Shown here: positions 1 through 10,300 of the stretch, piece after piece
Layout: every line of letters begins with the position of its first letter
Numbering within the stretch: position 1 is the first letter of the stretch
DNA from: Histomonas meleagridis
Lineage: Eukaryota > Parabasalia > Tritrichomonadida > Dientamoebidae
Assembly: GCA_020186115.1 (NCBI GenBank)
Contig: WSYJ01000153.1
Location: 405,308 to 469,307, forward strand
Length of the DNA: 64,000 nucleotides
Direction: 5' to 3'
Notes under the pieces: generated by a model
Databases searched by the model: none
The model's input: only the letters and a program-made list of their open reading frames with translations
What the model was told of the DNA's origin: nothing
Position numbers and translations under genes: made by a program

Positions 1-363
1 AAATATTATATTAAAATACTAAATTATAGAAACAAATTATATATAAAATCATTAAATACCTTTAACATTAATATCAATTCCTTTTTGTTCAAGAAGTAAT
101 TTAATTATTTCTGTTCTACCATATTTCGATGCTATTATAAGTGCTGTTCTAAATAATTTAAATAATTTCCAAATATTGTTTTGTAATAGTAAATAAAACA
201 TATAAATATTACTTTTAGCGTTGATATCAATTCCTTCATGTTCAAGAAGTAATTTAACAATTTCAAAATTACCATTTTTTGATGCTAAAATAAGTGCTGT
301 ATAAATAATTTAAATAATTTACAAATATTATTTTGGAATATTAAATTATTAAAATATGTATTA
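1..363 (-). repeat. Degenerate ankyrin cassettes, split from 1672-2118 by a mariner element
   Basis: On the minus strand this stretch holds two ankyrin-type coding cassettes (about 58-149 and 211-302) separated by AT-rich spacer. The cassettes encode the pattern TAL.(A/S)...G..EIVKLLLEQ.GIDIN. The two TAL codons are 153 bases apart, not the exact 170 seen at the intact loci, so the array has decayed. The same array resumes at 1672 beyond the mariner insertion. It looks like the 3' end of the DUF3447 pseudogene at 2119-3312. Confidence 0.7.
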
Positions 364-365
364 TA

Positions 366-1669
366 GGGGGCGCAAAAAGTTCTGACCCCACCCCCGTTTT
401 TTGAAGAATAAAAAAGATATATTTTTTTAATTAACTTTTATTTATGGAAGTACTCTCCTTGATTCTCAATCACCCATTCAAACCTTTTTATCCATGCTTC
501 AAACACCATTTGAAGCTCTTCGAAAATGACACCGTCGAATATGCGTATAATTTCATTTTTTGAATCTTCTTCTAAATTTATCTCCACACCCTTTAGGTTT
601 TTTTTTGCCAATCCAAAGAACCAAAAATAGCATGGGCTTATATCTTGTGAATAAGGTGGGTGAGGGATTTCATTAATTTTTTCTTCTTGAGTTTTGAGTA
701 ACAAGTGACCCATTATGAATTGGTGAGTTATCCATATGTATCTTTATGTTTTTTCAAATGTGGCTGCTTCTTGTCATAGTCAACATTTGCAAAAAATGTA
801 AAATAATATAATCAATGAAGTATTGCTGATTAAATTTGCAATTAGGATATAATGTATTAATACATAGCATTTTTGTCCCATTGAAGATAACTGTAATCAT
901 TGTTTCTTTGGATTGGATTTTCTAGATACTATCGATGGCACCTGATCACGTGATTCAGCATATATTTCTCTATATTCATATGCATAATAGAACCACGACT
1001 CGTCATCAGTCATAATTGTATTAGAAAAGTTTTTTCTGGCTTTGATCAATTTATCTAAAATTTCTTTGCAATACTCGACCCTTTTTTTTTATAGTTATCC
1101 GATAGCATATGAGGAATCCACCTTTTTCGATAATTTTTTAAATCAAGGTCATTATTAATTAAAACAGATAAAATACAATTTGGTGAATTACCTAGTTATG
1201 CTGCAATATATTTTGAGAATAAAAATGGTTGTTCTTCAAGCATTTCTCTGATTTGATCAATTATATTAATTTTAAGCCTTCCACTCCTTGGTAAATCATT
1301 ACAACTTAGGTCACTTGAAGAAAATTTTTTACACCAGCGTTTGACACTTGAAAGTGAGATATTAGATTGAGGGAGAGCAGTACTTATTTCCCTATATTTT
1401 GATCGATATTCCATTCCTTGCAGAAAATAATATTTGACAACAATTTTGAGCTCCGACTTTTCCATTAAATTTTGTGGTGGAAAAAGTGACGATTTTGAAT
1501 GGGGAAAAAAATTCAATCACTTATATTTCAATATGTAAATAAAATTTTTAAAAAATATTTAAACATGCATTGAGTTTATACATTATAGTTTTTATTTATA
1601 TATAATTTATTTTTCTAGATCAAAAGGATATCAAGAAAAGGGGGTGGGGTCAGGACTTTTTGCACCCCC
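366..1669 (-). mobile_element. mariner-family DNA transposon with intact terminal inverted repeats
   Basis: The ends are 30-bp inverted repeats at 366-395 and 1640-1669. They begin GGGGG(C/T)GCAAAAAGT and differ at only two positions. TA dinucleotides flank both ends (364-365 and 1670-1671), the target duplication expected of Tc1/mariner elements. The total length of 1.3 kb is normal for mariner. The element sits in the spacer of an ankyrin-cassette array and its transposase on the minus strand is broken. Good terminal repeats with a dead transposase mean it could at most move in trans. Confidence 0.92.
438..1516 (-). pseudogene. mariner transposase pseudogene
   Basis: The reading frame enters at 1516 with a helix-turn-helix DNA-binding region (SSVKRWCKKF, then DLPRSGRLK), as in mariner N-termini. 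A middle piece around 910-1000 carries TDDESWFYY, matching the first catalytic aspartate block of mariner transposases (usual form TGDEKW). The last open piece, 713-438, carries HPPYSQDISPCYFWFFG, matching the third catalytic block (YSPDLAPSDYHLF-like) with its aspartate. Between 714 and 1195 no single frame stays open, so frameshifts and stops have broken the gene. Family usual length is about 340 residues and the span fits that. It lies inside the element at 366-1669. Confidence 0.88.
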
Positions 1670-1671
1670 TA

Positions 1672-2118
1672 TATCTTTAGCATTTATATCAATTCCTTTA
1701 TGTCCGAGAAGTAATTTAACAACATCTATTTGATTATTTTCAGTTGCTAAAATAAGTGCTGTTTTAAATAATTTATAAAAATCCCAAATATTATTTCAAA
1801 ATATCATGTTATTAAAAGTAATATTATTGAAAATAATTAAATACCTTTAGCATTTATGTTCAAGAAGTATTTTAACTATTTTTATATGACCATTTATAGT
1901 TGCAAACATAAGTGCAGTTTGAAATGATTTTTATAATTTCCAAATTTTATTTTGTAATTTTATGATATTGAAATTAATATTAATATTAATAAATAAACAT
2001 TGTTAGCATTAATATCAAATCCTCCTTGCTCAAGAAGTAATTTAAGTGCCTCAGAATGACCACGAAACAATGAAATCATAAATAACGTTTCAAATATTAT
2101 TTTGAATTTATAAAACAT
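1672..2118 (-). repeat. Decayed ankyrin cassettes downstream of the DUF3447 pseudogene
   Basis: Two to three ankyrin-like cassettes on the minus strand (near 1680-1762, 1852-1918 and 2005-2095) continue the array seen at 1-363. One has lost about 14 bases, and the spacing between TAL codons is 156 rather than 170. Codons have drifted, so this is a decaying part of the locus. Confidence 0.6.
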
Positions 2119-3312
2119 TTAAATAAGTTTTAAATAAAATAAAAAAATGTTTTTGTTTACGACATCAATTCTTTCTTCTTCAAGAATAAATTTAATAAGT
2201 TCAATATTTTCGATCTTTAAAGTTGAAGTAATTAATATCTTTTTAAACTTATTTTCAAGAAAACATTTAACTAAAAATAAATTACTAATTACTAATGATT
2301 CATATATAACACCATTAACTTCCATTCCTTTATTTTTAATAAAAAATAATAACAATTCATAATTATAAGAAGAAATACATTTTCTTATTAACATATTAAA
2401 ATTAGGAACTCCAAAAATTTTATTTTCATAAATATAATCAAAAATATCATTTCGATGAAATTCTATTACAATTTCAAGTGATTCCGAGAAAGACGAATGA
2501 TGTTGTTCACACAAATGAATAATTTCAAGATTTCCACCAGCAATTGCATATTTCCCAGTATTCACTAAGCGAGAATTATTTAAAATTAAATGTTTAAAAC
2601 ATTTAATTGAACCAAAAAATGCTGCATAGTCAATAAGTGTAACACTATTTTTATTAACAAATGAACATCTTTCATAAAGTGATGGATGAATTAGTTGACT
2701 AAAATTAAAATTTTCTTGTGATGATACTTCTTGAAGTTTTTCTATATCATCATTTCGAATTTGGCAATTTCATTCGGATTATGTCCTTCTTCAATGAATT
2801 GCTAATGTAGTTTCCAATCATTCTTTGTTAGTTCTTCAAGATTATCAGTTATCTCATCGTAAAATTGCTGGTTATTTAAAAAATTGATTTCGCTTTTGGT
2901 TTTATAATGTATAAAATATAATGTTTTTTTGTTCTTAACGAAATCTTTATGTATCATATCGGCTATCTATCATCTTTTCAAGTAAGTAATTTGATTCTTG
3001 TGTATCTGAATTAAAAAGGAATTGTGCAAAAATATTGATAATAGTTTGAGGAGGTTTATTATTTTCTTTTTGCTGTATAACTTTTATAAAATTTAAACAT
3101 ATGGTAAAATCAATTATCCTTGAAACAAAAGCTGAATAAATCAATTGACTAATGATCAGATTTATTGAATTTATGAAATTTTTATCAAACAAATTCAATA
3201 TTATTAGGGTCGATTCAACCATATTTTTTTCGTTTAAATCGTGAATAATTTTTTGAGCATCTACAAATTTATTGAGACAATTTAATTGGCTTTCACTTAA
3301 TTTGTATCCCAT
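2119..3312 (-). pseudogene. DUF3447/ankyrin-family gene, broken
   Basis: The N-terminal piece (3312-2947, 121 codons) matches the first 120 residues of the other DUF3447 genes in this window, including the block ending in TQES.YLLEKMI. A central part at 2566-2946 is recognisable in pieces (for example FVNKNSVTLIDYAAFF and NEIAK-like segments), but frameshifts and stops interrupt it. The C-terminal piece (2565-2119) resumes at NTGKYAIAGGNLEIIHLCEQHHSSF, the DUF3447 core, followed by ankyrin repeats. Intact relatives at 4562-5854 and 16929-18115 show what is missing. Function of the family is unknown; ankyrin repeats suggest protein binding. Confidence 0.85.
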
Positions 3313-4147
3313 TTAAGACGTGTGACACTTTTTGTAATCAACTGAAATTCTGATGATGTACTCACAATAGAATTAAATGAATGAAAAATCATCGTACTTA
3401 TATTCAAAGGTGACCATTTTTTAATTTGGATTTTGCAACTTCTATGATAGAAAAAAACTAGAATTGGATGAAATTGACTGCAAAATCATTGACCATGTTG
3501 AAGATTTTGACTTTAATGATTTAAATCTTCCTATCAATGATATACAAAAACAATTCATCATCACATTCTAAATCTTTTTGTAGTGAGTTTAAAGCAGTTG
3601 TTATATGTTTCGGGATTTTAATGATATTTTTCACAAGAATTTTCTTTTGCTCGCTTTTTATTCTGCGTAATGAATTCAAGATATCTTGAAGCTAAGTGAC
3701 AGAATCCTGACCATGATTTCTATGAAATGCCTACTCTTCTCCTTTGGTTATATTGGATGCATTATTTTTTCATAATAGCTTCTTATCACATTTTTTATTC
3801 TTTTAATTTTTGAGTTGAAAATTTTAATACCATTTTACCACTATTTGTTAGCGGCGCTTTTATTCTGTGTATAGTAACGCCAATATCCATTAGAGAAAAT
3901 GAAGTTATATAAAATGCATTTAGTAATTTACAAAGTTATACATCATATGAAAGTGCCATTCATGATATGGTTGAACTTCCATCAAATTATATGAAAATCA
4001 TACAATGAAATATGATATAAAATATTCTATTTATCAAATTTTGATTCATATAAATTTATATTAATCAAATTTCATGTGTTAATGATAATGTATGAAAACA
4101 AACTGAATTTATAAAATGTTTATTTCAATATTTAAATATTACCTCTT
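3313..4147. other. Intergenic, no gene recognised
   Basis: AT-rich stretch with stops in all frames and no recognisable coding or RNA motif. It lies upstream of the DUF3447 pseudogene and downstream of the next DUF3447 locus. Confidence 0.6.
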
Positions 4148-4684
4148 TTATCCTTGTGAATCTTTTAATTTTATTATGTCGTCACATTTATGATGTAGAA
4201 TTTTGTTTGCAAATAATCGAATAATTTCTGCATTTTTCTTTTCTGATGATATCATAAGCGCTGTTTTATATGTTTATAAGTAATTCCAAATGTTTATATG
4301 AAATTTCATATTTTTTAAAAATACTTTAAATAAAACAAATATATATCTTTAGCATTAATATCAATTCCTTCTTGTTCAAGAAGTAATTTAACTATTTCTG
4401 TATGACCTTTTTCAGATGCCCAAATAAGTGCTGTATCATATAATTTAAATAATTTCCAAATATTATTTTGAAATATTAAATTATTAAAATAAATATTAAA
4501 TAAAACAAATAAATATCTTTAGCATTAATATCAATTCCTTCTTGTTCAAGAAGTAATTTAACTATTTCTGTGTAACCATAATAAGATGCTCTAATAAGTG
4601 CTGTATCATATAATTTAAATAATTTCCAAATATTATTTTGAAATAAGAAATTATTAAAATAAATATCAAATAAAACAAATATAT
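4148..4684 (-). repeat. Three ankyrin cassettes at exact 170-bp spacing, last one with a stop
   Basis: Downstream of the DUF3447 gene on the minus strand, three ankyrin cassettes begin with TAL codons at 4604, 4434 and 4264, exactly 170 bases apart. The 80-base interval from codon 30 of the preceding repeat to the next TAL codon is also constant (4605-4684, 4435-4514, 4265-4344). The first two cassettes stay open through their 30 codons. The third drifts but stays open and ends at a TAA (4148-4150), as a terminal exon would. The spacers share TTTGTTTTATTT near the 5' side and GGAAATTATTTAAATTAT near the 3' side. See the findings for the intron-or-cassette question. Confidence 0.85.
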
Positions 4685-5854
4685 ACTTTTAGCATTAATA
4701 TCAATTCCTTTTTGTTTTAAAATGTATTTAACAAGTTCAATGTTTCCTGAAGATGAAGCAAAAACCAAAATATCTTCTGGAAGTTGATTATTTTTATGGA
4801 AATATTCAACTAAAAAAATATTTCCAGTTTTTGCTGCTTCATTAATGATATTTTCATTTATTTTCATTCCTTCGTTTTCTAAATATGTAAAAATTTCATA
4901 ATTAAAATATGAAACACATTTTTCTCCTAATTCTTCTAATTTATTAATTTCTTCAATTTTATTTTCATAAAGATAATGAAAAATATCATTTTGTTGAAAT
5001 TTAATTGCTGTTTCATATGCATTTTGAAAAGATGAATGATTCTGTTCACACAAATGAATGATTTCTTCATTTCCACCTGCAATTGCATATTTACCTGTGT
5101 TTTCTATATTTGCACCATTCATAAGTAAATATTTAAAACATTTAACAGAAGAAAAAAATGCTGCATAATCAATTAATGTAACATTATATTTATTAATAAA
5201 TGAACATCTTTCATAAAGTGATCGTTCAATTGTTTGATTAAAATCGAATTCATTTTGTGATGATATTTCTTGTAGTTTTTCGATTTCATCATTTCGAATT
5301 ATTTTTGCAATTTCATTTGGATTAATTCCTTCTTTAATCAATTGCTTATGAAGTGCAAAATCATTCTTCGAAAGTTCTTCATAAGAAATATTTTCCTCAA
5401 TAAATAAATATTCATATTCATCTGAGTGATCTTGATTAATATGAACAAAAAATGGTTCACATATATTTTGGATGATTTTTGTTTCAAGTAAATTATACTT
5501 AATCATGTAATTAAGTAGATAAAATGATTCTTGTGTGTTTTCTTTAAGTAGAAATTGAGAAAATAAATTTATTATTTTTGAGTTTATCTTATTATTTTCT
5601 TCATATTTTTCAATTTCTTGTAATAATCTCAAATATATATCAAAATTATTACTATTAATCAGAAGAGATGTATATATCATTCGGCTTATAATGAAATCAT
5701 AAGATATTGGATATTCTTTACGGAAATTGGTGGTAATATAATTTGCTGATTGAGCAAAATTACCGATATTCAAACCAAAGATTATGTTTTTGAGCGTTGT
5801 AAATGTTTCCCATTTGTTTTTATGTTTCTGGTTTGTTGTTTGCTTTTGGTGCAT
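4562..5854 (-). CDS. DUF3447/ankyrin-repeat protein
   Basis: This 430-residue frame is the most intact member of the family in the window. Residues 1-170 are a helical N-terminal region typical of trichomonad DUF3447 proteins. A linker with NEIAKIIRNDEIEKLQEISSQ follows at about 180-205. The DUF3447 core comes next (YERCSF, TLIDYAAFFSSVKCFKYLLMNGA, NTGKYAIAGGNEEIIHLCEQNHSSF), then degenerate ankyrin repeats ending in LVKYILKQKGIDINAK. The last 40 residues (from IYLFYLIF) are read from the AT-rich spacer and may not be real, because further ankyrin cassettes continue downstream in another frame. The true product may therefore extend to 4148. The family is large in trichomonads; its molecular role is not established. 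Start is the first ATG. Confidence 0.85.
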   Translation of the reverse strand: MHQKQTTNQKHKNKWETFTTLKNIIFGLNIGNFAQSANYITTNFRKEYPISYDFIISRMIYTSLLINSNNFDIYLRLLQEIEKYEENNKINSKIINLFSQFLLKENTQESFYLLNYMIKYNLLETKIIQNICEPFFVHINQDHSDEYEYLFIEENISYEELSKNDFALHKQLIKEGINPNEIAKIIRNDEIEKLQEISSQNEFDFNQTIERSLYERCSFINKYNVTLIDYAAFFSSVKCFKYLLMNGANIENTGKYAIAGGNEEIIHLCEQNHSSFQNAYETAIKFQQNDIFHYLYENKIEEINKLEELGEKCVSYFNYEIFTYLENEGMKINENIINEAAKTGNIFLVEYFHKNNQLPEDILVFASSSGNIELVKYILKQKGIDINAKSIYLFYLIFILIISYFKIIFGNYLNYMIQHLLEHLIMVTQK

Positions 5855-6122
5855 TTTGAACGAATAAACTACTCAATAAAATGTAAACATTTAATAGAAT
5901 TTTGTCTTTATTATCATATGATGAAAAAATATTCAAAATAAATGAACCAATATTTGAAAAAATTGCATATATCATTGATATTTACTCATTACCGAATATC
6001 AATGATAACATTGGCCTTTACATTAAGGCGCTGAATTGAGCCCAAAAATTGCCAAAAATCAAGAAATAAATTAAATAAACATACTTTTTACGTGTAATCA
6101 TTTTTTATTAAAAAAAATCCGT
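5855..6122. other. Intergenic, nothing recognised
   Basis: AT-rich gap between the divergent DUF3447 and Rab genes. No coding frame of note is present. Confidence 0.5.
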
Positions 6123-6235
6123 TCAATTGGCTGGCCCAACAATCCATGGATGTTGTCGTACATCTTTGAGCGCACAATAATATATCGCCCTGTAATTGCA
6201 AAGACAAGCGTCGATATCGAATCAATATTTCAGTC
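6123..6235 (-). pseudogene. Possible remnant of a protein-kinase C-terminal end
   Basis: A short minus-strand frame ends at a TGA (6123-6125) and reads AIYYCALKDVRQHPWIVGPAN before the stop. The segment LKDVRQHPWI resembles the last conserved block of serine/threonine kinase domains (R...HPW). It has no upstream kinase sequence, so if real it is only a leftover. The match is short and could be chance. Confidence 0.25.
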
Positions 6236-6343
6236 GATTAGTCACTTTCCATTTAAATTCGTGTACGATACAATATACAAACGGTCTGTATAATATGTAT
6301 CGTTACATACATTTTTTGAATCAGTTCAATTGTAAACCAAAAG

Positions 6344-6351
6344 TCACTTTT
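6344..6351 (+). promoter_or_regulatory. Initiator (Inr) of the Rab-like gene
   Basis: TCACTTTT matches the trichomonad initiator consensus TCAYTWYT at all eight positions. Transcription would start at the A (6346), giving a 16-base leader before the ATG at 6362. Such short leaders are normal in Trichomonas. This is among the better clues to the organism. Confidence 0.75.
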
Positions 6352-6361
6352 TTCAGTTGAC

Positions 6362-6937
6362 ATGGCAGCTCCGAAGGCTGTTTTCCTTGGGGATACTGGC
6401 ATTGGCAAAACAACAATTTTACTTCGGATTTACAAGGACAAATTTACATCACAAACTGAAAGTACCATCGGTGTTTCTTTTATCACAAAAACTTTCCAAT
6501 CTTCAAGTGGAAAGCAAATTGATATACACTTTTGCGACACTGCCGGACAAGAAAGATTTAGAAGCATTGTTCCTATGTATGTACGGGATTGTGCAGCAGC
6601 AATTATAGTATGCAGCGTTGATAATTACGGAAGTATTGAACATCTCCAAGAATGGTATGATTTATTAGACCAAAATAACAAAGAGTGTCCGTACATTTAT
6701 GTGTTGCTCAATAAGTGCGATCTCCCAATTGATAAAAATAATGAAAAAATGGTTGAAGCATGGGCCAATGGGAAAGAAATAACCATGTTTAAAGTAACGG
6801 CAACCATTCGAGAAAGCATTGAACCGTTTCTATATCAACTTGTTGAAGATATTGCAAAATTAAGTGCGCCAGGTAATTCCCAATCAGTCTCTGTCAAAGC
6901 AGAAAATGGTGAAGAGAACAAAAAATGTTGTTCATAG
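6362..6937 (+). CDS. Rab-like small GTPase
   Basis: A 191-residue protein of normal Rab length, acting in vesicle traffic at membranes. Visible motifs: P-loop GDTGIGKTT (about residues 10-18), switch I TIGVSF, switch II DTAGQERFRS, base-binding NKCD, and a C-terminal CCS for double geranylgeranylation. Two positions are unusual. The tryptophan before DTAGQE in nearly all Rabs is cysteine (FCDTAGQE), and the usual SAK loop reads TAT. The P-loop and DTAGQE glutamine are intact, so GTP binding and hydrolysis are plausible. Start is the first ATG after a perfect initiator. UAAA lies about 15 bases after the stop. The Rab subfamily cannot be assigned by eye. Confidence 0.95.
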   Translation: MAAPKAVFLGDTGIGKTTILLRIYKDKFTSQTESTIGVSFITKTFQSSSGKQIDIHFCDTAGQERFRSIVPMYVRDCAAAIIVCSVDNYGSIEHLQEWYDLLDQNNKECPYIYVLLNKCDLPIDKNNEKMVEAWANGKEITMFKVTATIRESIEPFLYQLVEDIAKLSAPGNSQSVSVKAENGEENKKCCS

Positions 6938-7380
6938 TATCCATTTGTTGATAAAATATTTTGTTTCGTTATTAATTTTCGTTCATTTTCTAAAACTTCT
7001 CGAAACTGCAGCTTTTTCACCAAGACCTGTTGCATTTTTGCATAGTTTTTTTCTTCTAAATTTATCAGCCAAAGTTACACGTTTTCACGCGAAAAAAAGA
7101 GAACCAACAACTTGCTCATTCAAATTTCATCCATTCAATCACGTTGCAATATTTCAATAAACAATTTTTTCCATTCATTCAAAATTGAATGCAGAGATTC
7201 TATTTTAAAGCGCTGTGAAGCAACTGTAAAAATGGCTTTCGATTTCATTCACAATAAAGTTAAGCGAAATCTAATTTCATTACGACAGCTCCATGAAAAC
7301 GATTTTTTTTCTATATCATTTGATTATATAACTTAATAATAATTTTTTTCATAATTTCGAAGTGCTTTACATTATAAAAA
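6938..7380. other. Intergenic between convergent Rab and CYFIP genes
   Basis: No supported gene. Short frames here lack any recognisable motif. It contains the 3' ends of the two converging genes. Confidence 0.6.
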
Positions 7381-10300
7381 TTATTTATTTACATCATCAC
7401 CATCTGACACTATATCCTTAAAAGATGCTATTGCCCAGTCCACAGCCGAAGTCCCCATTTTCGTCACTGCCAAAAACTCCAAAATTTTCTCGTTGCTTGT
7501 TCCCGAGAAATCTGTTTGTTTATATCTCTGCACTTTCCTACATATTCCCAACAACTTGTACATCTTTTCCTGCTTCGCCAACAGTATCACAATTGCAGCG
7601 CATATGAAAACGCCTTGTCCATATTTAGCGAATCCATTACTTTCATTTTGTTGACGATTAGTTTCCATTAGACAATAGACGAATTCTATGATTGACCAAT
7701 ACGACGCGAAACATTTCATATCATTTATATCATTTTTATTGTCGTCGTCAATGAATACATTAATTTCTTTTAATAAATCTGATTTGAACAATTCGAAAAT
7801 CATTTTCAATAAATTGTTTTCATATAAATTCGGTCGACTTATTAAAGCTTTCATTGCATTTTGTTGTTCGACGTCAAACAAATTTATTATTTCAGTATGT
7901 GGATTACCTTCTTCATCATTACACTTTAAGTAATCTAATAGTAACGCTATCTCATGATATTTCATTGATAATGATTGATCAATCATTAATGATATCATAA
8001 ATATATTACCAATTCTTTGCATTGATGACAAAAGTTTTATAAAGTCCAAATCTTTAAATAAGAATTTATATGCATTTTCATAGCGTAAAAATGCTGTTTG
8101 TGTATTAGTACCAAATGGTGAATCTTTAATTCGTGTTAATTTAGGTATTAAGTTTTGATATTTTATTAGAAAGTTTTCGAATAGTTTCGGTATTTGTTGT
8201 ATTATCATTTGATTTAATATAGTGATAGAACCACTTGAAAAATCTTTAAAGAATATATAAAAATGTTGCGTCGATATAAAACCTATTGTTGGCTCTAAAA
8301 TTTCTTTTAATATTTTACCTAAACTTAATTTGCCTAATAAATCAGCTGATAATTGTTGTTTCTTAGGTGGTATAAAACGTAAAGGGTTTATAAATAAGAT
8401 AAACTTTGGTATGATTTGATGTAATAAATGTTGAAGTACATCTTTTAAATATTTGGAATAAAATGTTTGTAAACTTTCGTTCTTTGAAGCACGAATTATA
8501 TCTTTAAAAGGCATTAAAGGTAATCCTTGTTCAATCATCATATGATGTGTTCGATATATTATATTTATCATATGAGAAATAGTTAATGCTGCTGATATAC
8601 CTAATGTTTTACCCATACCATATAATCTAGAGACAAAATTATTTAATTCTTGATCTACACGTGGCGATATTAATGTTTCTAATGCAACTTGTTTAGATAA
8701 TAAACTATATTGATTTTGTAATAATAATGTACGTAATCGATAAGCTTGTGATTTAGGTAAATGTTTATGTTTGTTCTTAAGATTAACCTTAATCGAATCA
8801 GGAATATGATGTAACGTAGCAAATGTTTTAAATGCATTAAATGTAAATTCCCCAATTAATACTGATAATGTATCTAAACAAACATTAGCTTCTGCGCAAA
8901 TTTCATTAAATATTAAACTCGACTTTAATTTATGTATTGAGATATATGCGGCATCATCATAAATAGATAATGGATAAAATATAATATCAGTAATATCTGG
9001 TTGATCATAATTGTCTAATGCAAACTCACATAAGATAAATGGTAATGATGCACGGACTGGAAATTGGACTTCTTGATTAAGATCTAATTGTACTTCTTTG
9101 AAATAAAATGAACTTTGATCTGATGCAACTAATAATGTTTGATCTAAATCTAAAAGTTCGATCCAATTCTGACTCGTTTGTATGAAACTTTTAAGGATAA
9201 TCGAACAATCTTCAACCCATGAATGGCCGCCTCTCTTTTTAATTTGTTGTGACATTGATAATATTAATGTTAATAAATGTTGCGTTTGAATACGTATAAA
9301 CTCTATAAGTTGTGGAGATGGTGATGCAATTCGAACATGAATTTCATGTTTACCTGCATCTGGTTTCTTAAATAACATTTCTTCATTTTGCGTCCAATCT
9401 CCTGCAATCGTTCGAATATATGTTATCATATTCCGAAAATATTGTTTGTTCTTTTTGATCTTATAATATACTTTTTCTAATGAATTTTTGACAAATTCTT
9501 GAAATGTTAAATGGATTGAGTTACAGATCTTTTGATAGATAACTGAGATATTACCAAGTATAAAGTCATGTAATTCACGACATAACGCTAATAATTGTAA
9601 AATGGCCCTTAACTCAGATTGTGTAAATCCATGGCGAACTGTTCGCTCATATGGTTTCATCGAACTTGGCTCAAAACATGGATTTTGGATACGATATGAA
9701 TATTGTTCTCGAATAATATTCGTTGTTGATGAGATAAGTTTGATGGATTCTGACAAAACGGTTATTATGATGAGATGTGAACGGTTTTGAACTTTTTGAC
9801 TCATGGCAATTTCGGTTTGCAATTGTGTGAGTAAATCTAAGAATTTAAACCGTAAATCTTTATGTAACGTTTCTAGATCAATGGCTTTGGGTTGAATTTG
9901 ATCAGATAAGATCGTGACATTAAAATAATTAACAAAATCATATGAATATTCATAGATAAGTGGTACACATGTAGAACGTTGGAAAAATGTTTTGACTAAA
10001 GGAATATCGACGGGATTAACAATGTTTGGACAAAGTTTAACAAAAAATGCAAAGGAAATTATATGAGAATATCTGGTTTCATATATTAATGGAGTGGTTT
10101 GAAGTGATTCAAGTAAATATCGATATGAAGATGTGGAAGCATGTGCTAATTTATCAGGAGGAAGAAGTTTCATTTTGGAAACTAAGCTGTCCATAACAGG
10201 AGAAATGTCTTCAAGCCATTTTTTAGTTAATGGATCTACAACATTACCATGTGGAAATTCAACATTGAAAATTCGATCAAACTCACTAAGATCTGTATAA

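Noticed and set aside
6864-7336. Plus-strand frames of 74-98 codons after the Rab gene
   Set aside because: They overlap the Rab 3' end or each other and have no motifs; likely untranslated or intergenic.
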